From: Anaerolineae bacterium
Lineage (GTDB): Bacteria > Chloroflexota > Anaerolineae > UBA1429
Reading direction: 5' to 3'
DNA length: 7,740 nucleotides
NCBI GenBank assembly: GCA_016928125.1
Contig: JAFGLK010000437.1
Span: 1 to 7,740, forward strand
Part shown: positions 1-6,279 of the stretch, piece after piece
Position numbering within the stretch: position 1 is the first letter of the stretch
How the letters are laid out: each line of letters begins with the position of its first letter
The notes under the pieces: model-generated
The model's database searches: none
Told to the model about the DNA's origin: nothing
The model's input: only the letters and a program-made list of their open reading frames with translations
Made by a program: the position numbers and the translations under genes

Positions 1-822
1 CTGCTCGACCCGCTCTCGCCCATCTCGGAGGCGTACCGTGGGCTGCGCACCAGTGTGCGCTTTGCCTCCATCGATCGCTCCCTGCGCACCTTGATGATCT
101 CAAGTCCGGGGCCCACCGAGGGCAAGAGCCTGACGCTGGCCAACTTGGGCGTCGTGTTTGCCCAATCGGGCCTCAAGGTGCTGATCGTCGACACCGACCT
201 GCGCCGGCCCGTCCAGCATGCGGTCTTTGGGCTATCCAACAGCCGGGGCTTGTGCGATCTGTTCCTCGACCCCGAGCTTGAGCTATCGGACTATGTCCAG
301 CCGACGACCACGGAGAACCTCTATCTGTTGCCCGCCGGCCAGCCGCCGCCCAATCCCTCCGAGCTGCTGGCGTCGGAGCGGCTGGGGCAGGTGATGGCCA
401 GGGCGCTGGAGGAGATGGATCTCATCCTGCTGGACAGCCCGCCGGCTCTGGTGGTGACCGATGCGGCCGTCCTGGGATCGCGGGTGGACGGCGTCTTGCT
501 GGTGACGGATCTGCGCAAGACGCACCGCAAAATGGCGGCCAAGGGGGCGGAGGAGCTGCGCCGGACGCAATCCAATCTGCTCGGCGTGATTCTCAACCGC
601 GTGACGCCGACGCGGTCGGGGTACTACTACCATTACGGCTACTACTATCGCCACCAGAATGATGATCACGATGGCGGCGATGAGACGGGGCGCCCAAGGC
701 GTCGGCGCCGCCGGCGGTGGTTGCCTCGTTTGGGAGGCAAGCGGCCCAGGCAGGAGAGCACATCAGCGGCGACTCCACCTGCCTCTGCTGCACAAGCACC
801 TGAGCCGTCAGCCGAGTCGTAG
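1..822 (+). CDS. CpsD/CapB-family tyrosine-protein kinase (BY-kinase), 5' end missing
   Basis: Cytoplasmic tyrosine autokinase that controls length, polymerisation or export of an exopolysaccharide by phosphorylating its own C-terminal tyrosines; such proteins pair with, or are fused to, a Wzz-like membrane protein. The reading frame is open from base 1, so the start lies outside the window; 273 residues are visible. Numbered from base 1: the entry segment SPISEAYRGLRT precedes Walker A (GPTEGKS, K42), Walker A' (VLIVDTDLRRP, D64/D66), the family motif LPAGQPPPNPSELLAS, and Walker B (LILLDSPPA, D145). A tyrosine cluster with seven Tyr lies at 208-216. This motif set separates BY-kinases from ParA/MinD ATPases. 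Oddly, the cluster is not terminal: an Asp/His-rich stretch, a run of seven Arg (233-239, bases 697-717) and an Ala/Pro/Ser tail follow. Whether a Wzz domain was fused N-terminally cannot be seen. The next gene follows after 116 nt. Confidence 0.93.
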   Translation: MLDPLSPISEAYRGLRTSVRFASIDRSLRTLMISSPGPTEGKSLTLANLGVVFAQSGLKVLIVDTDLRRPVQHAVFGLSNSRGLCDLFLDPELELSDYVQPTTTENLYLLPAGQPPPNPSELLASERLGQVMARALEEMDLILLDSPPALVVTDAAVLGSRVDGVLLVTDLRKTHRKMAAKGAEELRRTQSNLLGVILNRVTPTRSGYYYHYGYYYRHQNDDHDGGDETGRPRRRRRRRWLPRLGGKRPRQESTSAATPPASAAQAPEPSAES

Positions 823-938
823 GGGTGTCGGTCGGTGTCAACCCATGCGCTCATCGGCCAGGCCGTCGCCGGACACGTCCCCTGTACGCTGTTCGCCACT
901 CCTCTCGCCCCACCATTTGGGGTAGGCTGTTGCGGCAT

Positions 939-1826
939 ATGAGCATGGGACATAGTCGGCTGCTGTCTCGTGTGGTGGCGTGTGCCCTGTGCCTGCTCGT
1001 CCAGCGTGCTGCAATGGTGCCAGCGCGCATTTGGCCTCAAGCAGGCGTGGTGGTGGTGGGTGCGACCGATGCCGAGCAGCTCGGCATGCTCGGTCCTGTC
1101 TGGTACTATCAGTATCACTTTTCCGGCGCACAGGTTCAAGGGCACCTTCGGGTCTTGCTCGTCAATCCCTACGCCACTCTGGATCAGATCGGGCAAGCGG
1201 CCAAGCGGCAATCAGGCCAATGGTGGCTCGTGGGCAATGAGCCGAACGATCCGCATCAGGACAATCTCTCGCCGCAGGCCTACGCCGGCTTCTATCATCG
1301 GACTTGGTCGTCTCTCCGGAGGGCAGATCCCAGGGCCCATGTCGTCCCTGCCGGGATAGCCAGCGCGGACTGGCGCTGGGCCGATGCGTTCCGCGAGAGC
1401 TACAAGGCTCAGTATGGACGCTACCCGCAGGTCGCTGCCTGGAACATCCATAACTACATCCTGGAGCCCGACCTGGACCAGCTCGACCTGGATGAGTTCG
1501 AGCGCCGCATCCTTGCCTTCCGAGGCTGGATGGAGCGAGTCGGAGAGGATGAGACGCCCCTGCTGCTGACCGAGTTCGGTGTGCTGTACGGCACAGAGAG
1601 CCTTGGCCGATCCCAGGAGGACCCAGAAGAGATCAAGCGCTACATCCGATCAACCGTAGAGTGGCTGGCCGCAACCGAGCACGTGCAGGCCTGGGCCTGG
1701 TTTGCCAACTATACGGAAGGGAGGTTCAATGGCGACCTATACGAGGCGACAGGACAGCTCAGTCAATATGGTCTGGTCTATCGTGACGCGATCGCGAAAA
1801 GCGCGGCCGCGACGGGCGCGCCATGA
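939..1826 (+). CDS. Exported clan GH-A-like glycoside hydrolase (GH128/GH39-like), stand-alone domain
   Basis: Predicted extracytoplasmic TIM-barrel glycosidase of 295 residues; substrate unknown, perhaps the exopolysaccharide of this locus. The N-terminus has basic residues and a short hydrophobic stretch (12-21), which could be a signal peptide or anchor. Barrel signatures: WYYQ near strand 2 (55-58), VGNEP (98-102) with E101 as likely acid/base, AWNIH (168-172, H at 171), LLTEFG (209-214) with E212 as likely nucleophile, and AWAW (251-254) at the last strand. The C-terminus aligns with the end of the larger GH protein downstream (FNGDLYE against FNGSLFE; LSQYGLVYRD against LTQFGLHFRE). The mature part has no cysteine. 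I chose ATG 939 because the basic plus hydrophobic N-terminus begins there; GGGGTAGG at 919-926 is a rather distant ribosome site. An in-frame GTG at 825, just after the kinase stop, would add 38 Arg-rich residues and cannot be excluded. The exact GH family is uncertain. Confidence 0.75.
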   Translation: MSMGHSRLLSRVVACALCLLVQRAAMVPARIWPQAGVVVVGATDAEQLGMLGPVWYYQYHFSGAQVQGHLRVLLVNPYATLDQIGQAAKRQSGQWWLVGNEPNDPHQDNLSPQAYAGFYHRTWSSLRRADPRAHVVPAGIASADWRWADAFRESYKAQYGRYPQVAAWNIHNYILEPDLDQLDLDEFERRILAFRGWMERVGEDETPLLLTEFGVLYGTESLGRSQEDPEEIKRYIRSTVEWLAATEHVQAWAWFANYTEGRFNGDLYEATGQLSQYGLVYRDAIAKSAAATGAP

Positions 1827-1945
1827 TGATCGAGCTTGACGGGTGCCTTCACGTGCAGCAGCGAGTTGATCGCCTCTTGCCTTCCCGTCGCCCTCGTATC
1901 TGCCTCTGGTCAGGCTCAGGCGTGATCCGGGGCTCAACCTGGTGA
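1823..1945 (+). CDS. Candidate 40-residue small protein filling the GH-DUF4012 gap
   Basis: A 40-codon ORF whose ATG overlaps the stop of the upstream glycosidase gene in an ATGA arrangement (1823-1826). It ends with TGA at 1943-1945, five bases before the DUF4012 start, so it spans almost exactly the otherwise empty gap. Codon third positions are about 70% G/C, similar to the neighbours. The product starts MMIELDGCLHVQQR and has a basic centre (SRRPR at 21-25). I recognise no domain, signal peptide or membrane segment. No clear Shine-Dalgarno precedes it, so it would rely on translational coupling. It may equally be a chance open frame in GC-rich DNA. Confidence 0.25.
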   Translation: MMIELDGCLHVQQRVDRLLPSRRPRICLWSGSGVIRGSTW

Positions 1946-1949
1946 TGCG

Positions 1950-3932
1950 ATGACATCCTCCGGCCCGGCGCGTCGCTTGCGAGGCATGTTCCTCGCTCTC
2001 GTGCTCCTATGTATCGCCCTGGCGATCGTGGGTCTGATTGGCCTGCGCCTCTATCGTGTGCGACAGAGCGCCGTCAGGCTTCTGGGAGATGTGCGCAAGC
2101 TTTCGCCATCCGAGCTTCTGGATCCCAACAGAGCAGGCCTCTCTGCCGATATGGCCCAGACCCTGAGGATGGATATTGAGACCTTGGACCGCGACCTGCG
2201 CGCCGTGAGACGGGTCACTGGGTGGATAGTGGACCCCATGGCTCGGCAATCATGGTGGCCGTTGCTCTCCCGCCTTGGCCTGCTCATTCAGCGAGGGGGC
2301 GAGGGAGCCGTCGATCTCACAGAGACGGCCTGGTGGACGGCTCTGGCCGTCGAGAGCAATCTTGAGAACGCTGGGCGCCTCAACCTGGCCACCGGCATGC
2401 CGTTCACACCTGAGGCGGACCCAACTGGGGCGGCCCTGAAAGCTCTCGCTCAGAACCGCGAACGCCTGCTGCGGGCGCGCGACGCGCTTGAGGACGTACA
2501 GGCCGCGTTTCCTGCGGTGGAGGCCCTACTGGGAACGCGCTACCAACGTCTGGAGGCGTACTTGAACATCGCGCCTCTCGGGCTCGATGCGCTGCTACTG
2601 ATGCCTCATGTGGCCTCGCCAGACCGCGAAACCAAGCTTCTTTTGCTCATTCAGAATAATGAGGAACTGCGACCGACGGGAGGCTTTATCAGTAGCGTGG
2701 CTCTGATCACGCTTCAGGGCCACCGCTTGACCGATGTGTCTTATGCGAGCAGCTATGACATCGAGGCTTATCATGCGGCCCATCCCCCCGCGCCTCCTGC
2801 CCTGCAGGAGCACATGCAAGCTGGCGTGCTGTTATTCCGCGATGCCAACTGGTCTCCTGACTTTCCCACTTCCGCCCAAGTGCTGGCCGCCCTATACGAG
2901 ATCGATGCCGGCGAGCGCGTCGACGTCATCGTCGCTCTGGACATCGCCGGCGCTCAGGCCTTGCTCTCGGCGCTCGAGCCCCTGCCTATCCCCGGCTACG
3001 AGGTCACCTTGACGGCCGATACGCTCATGGCCACGGTGGTCGAGTTCTGGGAAAGGCCCCTCGGTGCAGCCTCGATCGATGAGCGACAGGTCGGCTCTAG
3101 CGATTGGTGGCAGCATCGCAAGGATTTCGGTGCTGCGCTGTTGCAGGCCGGCCTCGCCCGCATCAGGCGCCTCTCTGCCGCCGACGTCCAGAAACTCGCC
3201 TTGACTATCAGGGAAGCCGCTGCGACAAAGCACCTCCTCGTGTGGGCTCTTGAGAATGAGATACTGCAGTCAGACCTTCGCAGGATGGGATGGGATGGAC
3301 GGCTGGCGGAGACGCCCCATGACTTTTTGATGATCGTGGATGCCAATGTGGGCTGGAACAAGGCCGATCGCTATATTGATCGTGGCTTTGACTACCAAGT
3401 CGTGCTCGATGGCGAGCGCCCCAAGGCGCGGCTCATGCTGACCTATCACCATCGCTCCACTGCCCGCATCTCGGAATGTGTGCATGAGGCGCGCTACGAA
3501 GACAGCTATGATGCCCTGGCCAACCAATGCTATTGGAACTATGTGCGCGTGTTCGTGCCCCGCGGCAGCAACCTGGTCCGCGCCGATGGGGGCCAGGGCG
3601 AGGTGAACGTGGCCCCGTCAGAAGGGCGGCTCTCTTTCGGACAGCTCATCCTGGTCCCTCCCGGCGAGACGCGCACCCTGGAGCTGGAATACCTATTGCC
3701 GAGCGGCATAGGCCAGACCGCTCGCCAGAGCCAGCGCTATGAGCTGCTCGTGCAAAAGCAACCCGGCGTCCAAGCCATCGAGGCTGCCGTGCATGTCAGG
3801 GTCACATCGCAGGGAGATGTCTCGTACGTCACCGAGGGCTGGCATTCATCGCTGGGGCCTGTGGCTACCAAGGAGGAGACGATTGTGCGCGACACGCGCT
3901 TTGAGCTCGCGTGGAGCCCGCCCAAGGAGTGA
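1950..3932 (+). CDS. DUF4012 domain-containing membrane-anchored protein
   Basis: 660 residues. A basic N-terminus (ARRLRG) leads into one hydrophobic helix at about 13-33, so the rest should lie outside the cytoplasmic membrane. Residues 50-220 are largely helical. The DUF4012 core follows: LLLIQNNEELRPTGGFISS (231-249), SYDIEAY (268-274), RDANWSPDFPTSAQ (297-310), VDVIVALD (324-331) and PIPGYEVTLTAD (346-357). The C-terminal part carries further family-like segments, VDANVGWNKADRYIDRGFDY (463-482) and YVRVFVPRGSNLV (531-543), probably a beta-rich domain. The biochemical function of DUF4012 is not known to me; such proteins recur in surface-polysaccharide loci of Chloroflexota and Actinomycetota. 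The order of core motifs resembles LytR-CpsA-Psr domains, which attach glycans to the cell surface (inference only). ATG 1950 has GGTG at 1941-1944 as a modest ribosome site. Between two glycosidase-like genes, a role in handling exported glycan fits. Confidence 0.88.
   Translation: MTSSGPARRLRGMFLALVLLCIALAIVGLIGLRLYRVRQSAVRLLGDVRKLSPSELLDPNRAGLSADMAQTLRMDIETLDRDLRAVRRVTGWIVDPMARQSWWPLLSRLGLLIQRGGEGAVDLTETAWWTALAVESNLENAGRLNLATGMPFTPEADPTGAALKALAQNRERLLRARDALEDVQAAFPAVEALLGTRYQRLEAYLNIAPLGLDALLLMPHVASPDRETKLLLLIQNNEELRPTGGFISSVALITLQGHRLTDVSYASSYDIEAYHAAHPPAPPALQEHMQAGVLLFRDANWSPDFPTSAQVLAALYEIDAGERVDVIVALDIAGAQALLSALEPLPIPGYEVTLTADTLMATVVEFWERPLGAASIDERQVGSSDWWQHRKDFGAALLQAGLARIRRLSAADVQKLALTIREAAATKHLLVWALENEILQSDLRRMGWDGRLAETPHDFLMIVDANVGWNKADRYIDRGFDYQVVLDGERPKARLMLTYHHRSTARISECVHEARYEDSYDALANQCYWNYVRVFVPRGSNLVRADGGQGEVNVAPSEGRLSFGQLILVPPGETRTLELEYLLPSGIGQTARQSQRYELLVQKQPGVQAIEAAVHVRVTSQGDVSYVTEGWHSSLGPVATKEETIVRDTRFELAWSPPKE
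3924..3929 (+). promoter_or_regulatory. Strong Shine-Dalgarno (AAGGAG) at the end of the DUF4012 gene
   Basis: AAGGAG lies within the last codons of the DUF4012 gene (...Pro-Lys-Glu-stop) and 8 nt before ATG 3938, which opens a 23-codon ORF. It is the best Shine-Dalgarno match at any gene junction in this window, yet it does not precede the predicted start of the next large gene (GTG 4006). The match could be incidental to the Lys-Glu codons. Confidence 0.35.
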
Positions 3933-3937
3933 TCGGG

Positions 3938-4009
3938 ATGAGCGATAGACATCCTCGACACGACGGTTCTTGTCCTCGTGCCAGGCAGATCGAAAGGATA
4001 CCTCGGTGA
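3938..4009 (+). CDS. Candidate 23-residue leader peptide ORF coupled to the dockerin-GH gene
   Basis: ATG 3938 is preceded by AAGGAG at good spacing and opens 23 codons ending in TGA 4007-4009, which overlaps the GTG start of the next gene (GTGA at 4006-4009). The product is rich in Arg, His and Pro (begins MSDRHPRHDG) and resembles no known protein. The likely role, if any, is translational coupling: ribosomes finishing it would sit on the GAAAGGA site and GTG start of the large secreted protein. The arrangement can also arise by chance, since any GTGA start creates the overlapping stop. Confidence 0.25.
   Translation: MSDRHPRHDGSCPRARQIERIPR
3992..3998 (+). promoter_or_regulatory. Ribosome binding site deciding the GTG 4006 start
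   Basis: GAAAGGA lies 7 nt upstream of GTG 4006, which begins a typical signal peptide. This favours GTG 4006 over the upstream in-frame TTG 3970, which would add 12 hydrophilic residues before the basic n-region and has no comparable site. Confidence 0.65.
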
Positions 4010-6228
4010 GACTCGGCGCTATCTTGAGGCGGATCCGACTCTGGCGTTCGCACCTGCTCCTCGTGCTGGCCTTGGGGACCCTCGTGGCCTTTGCGTTGGC
4101 GACCAGACCTGACCCTGGGGCCCAGGCCGAGGGACCTCAGGTGGTCCCCACCATCGGTCTGTCTGTGGGGGGCTCGATCTGCTTGCAGCGCCGCTACCCG
4201 TCGGGGGACCCTTCCTGGATCACCAATCTCCGCGTTAACATCTTTGAGCCTGGAGCGGAAGAGCCCCTCGAGACCAATGCCAGGATACCGACCTATGACG
4301 ACGGCAGCTTTTTCTTCTACGTCACCAATACCGGCATCTATGACGTGGGCCTCAAGTCGGCTCATGCGCTCGAGAATCGCCTGTACAGTGTGGAGATCAC
4401 GCGCGGTGCCACCCTCAATCTCGATTTCGGCACTTTGCTTGAGGGGGACGTGGACGATTCGAACCTGATCGATGAACAGGACTTGGATCTCCTGAGTGAT
4501 GCGTTCGGGGGCACCAGTTCGCAGGCTGACTTGGACCAGGATGGGAGTGTGACAGTCTTGGACTACTCCTGGCTCTACACGAATTTCGGCAAAGCCGGCC
4601 CCAATGCGGAGGGCAGCCAGCCCCCCTGTATCGATCCCGGTGATGTGCCAGGAGAGGATCCCTCAGCGATCATCGAGCTGGGCATCGACTCAATCCTTGT
4701 CGAGCCCGGCCAGATCCTGGAGCTTCCCATCTGGGTGCGCCTCCAGGGCTGCGGTGTAGATGGCCTAGAGGTCGCCATCCGCTATAACCCGGACGCTGTC
4801 CAGATTGTGGATGCTGCGGGCAACCCTGCTCAGGCCCTTCTCGCTGGCAACGCTCTGGGGAACGTTCTATACAATCACGTAGACAGTGTGGCAGGCGAGA
4901 TCCACTATGCCGCTGGGGCGGCCCTTGGCACCCAGCCTGTCTGCGCTGACTTTGTGCTCGCTCGGCTGCGGGTGAAGATCAAGGCCTTGGCTGGTCGGTC
5001 GAATCTCGTCTGCCACGATCCACTCGCGAGCCATCATGGCGTTGAGCAGCCCCTGGAGACCCACTGCGGCATCGTGCACGTAGGGCAGCAATCGGCTCTA
5101 CTCGCCCTCCCGTTGGTGTTACGCAACGCGCAGAGTGTAGAGGCGCGACATCTGGCTGCCGAGGAACCTCCGACCGTCCCCTACACCCTCTCCCTTCCGC
5201 TCGTGATGGACAGGTTCCTTGTGAAGGCCGAGAACAAGACCCGCCAAAGGATCGGCGTCTGCGTTGTGGGCGGCATCGCCGACTATGACATCGGCCAACT
5301 GGGCGATCTCGGCTGGTACCAAAACTGGTGGCCGCAGAGCTATCCTCCTAGACCGCAGGGCATTCACTTTGTGCAGGCGATTTCGGTGCTGCGCGATGAA
5401 GAGAACCCAGAGCGCAACCGCTGGCCTCCGGATTGGGATAGCATCGGCGAGATCGCTCGCCTCCATCCCGGCTCCCTCTGGTTGATCGGCAACGAGCCCG
5501 ACGTGTTCAGTCAGGATAGTTGCACGCCAGCCGACTATGCGGAGCGATACCACGAATGCTATGTCCGGCTCAAGTCGCAGGATCCGTCTGCGCGCGTCTC
5601 GGCCGCTGGCATCGTGCAGCCCAGTCCTCTGAGGCTCAAGTGGCTCGATGCGGTGCTCCAGAACTACGAGACGGGGTACGGCGAGCCGATGCCGGTCGAC
5701 GCCTGGAACATTCACGTGCAGATCCTTCGCGAGGTCCGAGATAGCTGGGGGTGCGGAGTGCCGCCCGGACTGCCCGACGACTATGGCGAGGATCGGCAGG
5801 TGAATGACAATGCGAACGTCGAGTTGTTCAAGGAAAAGATCGTGCTCTTTCGCACCTGGATGCAAGAGAATGGGCAAAGACAGAAACCTCTGATCATCTC
5901 CGAATATGGCGTCCTGATGCCATCCGGGCATGGATATCTGGGAGGGGCCAACGAACAGCTCGGCGACCAGATGGTCAAGGATTTCATGTCGGGCACTTTT
6001 GACTACTGTATCCAGGCCACCGATCCTCACTTGGGCTACACGGAGGATGGCGATCGTCTGGTGCAGGCATGGGCCTGGTATAGCCTGAACGACAAGATGG
6101 CTAACTGGACCGTTGAGCCCTATGAGCTGAACTTTAACGGTAGCCTCTTTGAATGGGAGCGGAACTACCCGGGCACGCTGACGCAGTTTGGCCTGCACTT
6201 TCGGGAGTATCTGGCTGCTCTCGAGTAG
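4006..6228 (+). CDS. Secreted dockerin / cohesin-like / glycoside hydrolase (clan GH-A-like) multidomain protein
   Basis: 740 residues from GTG 4006. Order: signal peptide (basic n-region, hydrophobic 17-32, likely cleavage after AQA at 39-41); a carboxypeptidase-regulatory-like beta-sandwich (about 46-145, with YDDGSF and GIYDVGLK); a type I-like dockerin (147-195) with two calcium loops, D148-D159 and D175-D186; a cohesin-like domain (about 219-360, with VEPGQILELPIWV, YNPDAVQIVD and GEIHYAAGAA); a linker with two LPLV segments (368-371, 397-400); and a GH barrel (about 412-740). The barrel has WYQNWW (437-442), IGNEP (494-498, acid/base E497), AWNIH (566-570), IISEYG (630-635, nucleophile E633) and AWAWY (688-692). 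The barrel is clearly paralogous to the protein at 939-1826. Eleven cysteines occur after the signal peptide, five in the barrel, while the short paralogue has none. The likely role is cleavage or remodelling of an extracellular polysaccharide; the substrate is unknown. The cohesin assignment is less certain than the dockerin or catalytic parts. Confidence 0.87.
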   Translation: MRLGAILRRIRLWRSHLLLVLALGTLVAFALATRPDPGAQAEGPQVVPTIGLSVGGSICLQRRYPSGDPSWITNLRVNIFEPGAEEPLETNARIPTYDDGSFFFYVTNTGIYDVGLKSAHALENRLYSVEITRGATLNLDFGTLLEGDVDDSNLIDEQDLDLLSDAFGGTSSQADLDQDGSVTVLDYSWLYTNFGKAGPNAEGSQPPCIDPGDVPGEDPSAIIELGIDSILVEPGQILELPIWVRLQGCGVDGLEVAIRYNPDAVQIVDAAGNPAQALLAGNALGNVLYNHVDSVAGEIHYAAGAALGTQPVCADFVLARLRVKIKALAGRSNLVCHDPLASHHGVEQPLETHCGIVHVGQQSALLALPLVLRNAQSVEARHLAAEEPPTVPYTLSLPLVMDRFLVKAENKTRQRIGVCVVGGIADYDIGQLGDLGWYQNWWPQSYPPRPQGIHFVQAISVLRDEENPERNRWPPDWDSIGEIARLHPGSLWLIGNEPDVFSQDSCTPADYAERYHECYVRLKSQDPSARVSAAGIVQPSPLRLKWLDAVLQNYETGYGEPMPVDAWNIHVQILREVRDSWGCGVPPGLPDDYGEDRQVNDNANVELFKEKIVLFRTWMQENGQRQKPLIISEYGVLMPSGHGYLGGANEQLGDQMVKDFMSGTFDYCIQATDPHLGYTEDGDRLVQAWAWYSLNDKMANWTVEPYELNFNGSLFEWERNYPGTLTQFGLHFREYLAALE

Positions 6229-6237
6229 GGTCCGGGC

Positions 6238-6279
6238 ATGTCCCGGTCGCCTGTAGCTACGGAAAGCGCCGCAGGATGA
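6238..6279 (+). CDS. Candidate 13-codon coupling ORF before the nucleotidyltransferase
   Basis: ATG 6238 opens 13 codons (MSRSPVATESAAG) ending in TGA 6277-6279, which overlaps the ATG of the next gene (ATGA at 6276-6279). Its ATG sits in the loop of a small CCGGG/CCCGG hairpin (6232-6246), and TAGGG at 6226-6230 is a weak ribosome site. It resembles the micro-ORF at 3938-4009 in position and stop/start overlap. Very low confidence: an ORF this short is expected often by chance. Confidence 0.12.
   Translation: MSRSPVATESAAG

Noticed and set aside
825..938. GTG 825 as start of the first glycosidase gene
   Set aside because: It would add 38 Arg-rich residues before the basic/hydrophobic export signal that begins at ATG 939. 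Kept as an alternative only.
950..992. Lipobox-like VVAC (residues 12-15) in the first glycosidase
   Set aside because: No hydrophobic stretch precedes the cysteine, since the basic n-region abuts it directly, so a lipoprotein signal is not supported.
666..1211. 181-residue - strand frame across the kinase-glycosidase junction
   Set aside because: Antisense to two genes with clear motifs; low-complexity product without a recognisable domain.
1866..1902. TTGATC ... TATCTG as a promoter before the DUF4012 gene
   Set aside because: Spacing of 25 nt is too long for a sigma70 promoter and both boxes are weak.
3970..4005. TTG 3970 as start of the dockerin-GH gene
   Set aside because: GTG 4006 has a ribosome site (GAAAGGA) at 7 nt and begins a standard signal peptide; the TTG extension is hydrophilic and lacks a comparable site.
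5119..6198. 359-residue open frame on the - strand
   Set aside because: It is antisense to the GH barrel, whose sense frame carries catalytic motifs conserved in the paralogue at 939-1826. Long antisense frames are expected in GC-rich genes; the product shows no recognisable domain.
6232..6246. CCGGG/CCCGG hairpin after the GH gene as a terminator
   Set aside because: The stem is only 5 bp without a T-run, and the next gene starts 30 nt later; read-through is more likely.
6153..6275. Longer nucleotidyltransferase start inside the GH gene
   Set aside because: The extension overlaps the conserved C-terminus of the GH domain and shows no family similarity; ATG 6276 has GGAAAG upstream.
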